Source: Victivallales bacterium (GTDB lineage Bacteria; Verrucomicrobiota; Lentisphaeria; Oligosphaerales; Oligosphaeraceae). Taken from it: 7,796 bases of DNA. Where the stretch lies: contig JAFZZD010000847.1 in assembly GCA_017615955.1 (NCBI GenBank), positions 1-7,796 of the forward strand, given 5' to 3'. Below, piece after piece: positions 7,755-7,796 of the stretch. The notes under the pieces are model-generated. The model did not search any database, had not been told where the DNA came from, and worked only from the letters and a program-made list of their open reading frames with translations. How positions within the stretch are numbered: position 1 is the stretch's first letter; each line of letters starts with the position of its first letter. The position numbers and the translations under genes were made by a program.

Positions 7755-7796
7755 GAAATCCTCTTTTCAACTACTTATCTGCCGCAATGGTCACTC

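Noticed and set aside
7771..7794. Possible tail of an upstream minus-strand gene ending VTIAADK and a TAG stop, 16 bases before the amidohydrolase
   Set aside because: Only eight codons including the stop are visible, and another frame also stays open for several codons, so no gene can be supported.

Overview
The window carries most of a bacterial V/A-type ATPase operon on the minus strand, preceded by a separate two-gene minus-strand unit. All six ATPase genes and both upstream genes read right to left. Nothing convincing is encoded on the plus strand.

Right part (about 5880-7754): a metal-dependent amidohydrolase-like TIM-barrel protein is followed 18 bases later by a secreted protein of unknown function. 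The pair has good Shine-Dalgarno sites and ends at a strong rho-independent terminator (perfect 16-bp stem plus eight T on the minus strand, about 5878-5929). A sigma70-like promoter follows (-35 at 5805-5810, -10 at 5783-5788).

Left part (1-5739): atpE, a DUF2764-like gene, atpA, atpB, atpD and atpI, with atpI cut by the window edge. Spacing is very tight from atpE through atpB (4, 12 and 5 bases). A 121-base gap with a hairpin then separates atpB from atpD, and atpD to atpI is tight again (15 bases). This order is the one I know from Chlamydia, Borrelia/Treponema and Bacteroidetes, where the proteolipid gene atpK usually follows atpI; that position lies outside the window. No recognisable subunit C, F or G gene is present. 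The DUF2764 gene occupies the place where archaeal operons have C and F.

How it works together: A and B form the catalytic A3B3 head, D is the central shaft, E is the peripheral stalk, and I is the membrane stator half-channel. DUF2764 is probably a structural partner standing in for subunit C. Whether the enzyme moves H+ or Na+, and in which direction, cannot be read here because the ion-binding parts (C-terminal half of I, and K) are missing.

Organism: a moderately GC-rich bacterium that uses Shine-Dalgarno sites. The operon type, together with a secreted orphan and an amidohydrolase, fits the PVC group (Lentisphaerae, Kiritimatiellota or Verrucomicrobia-like). A spirochaete or Bacteroidetes relative is not excluded. 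This placement is inference.
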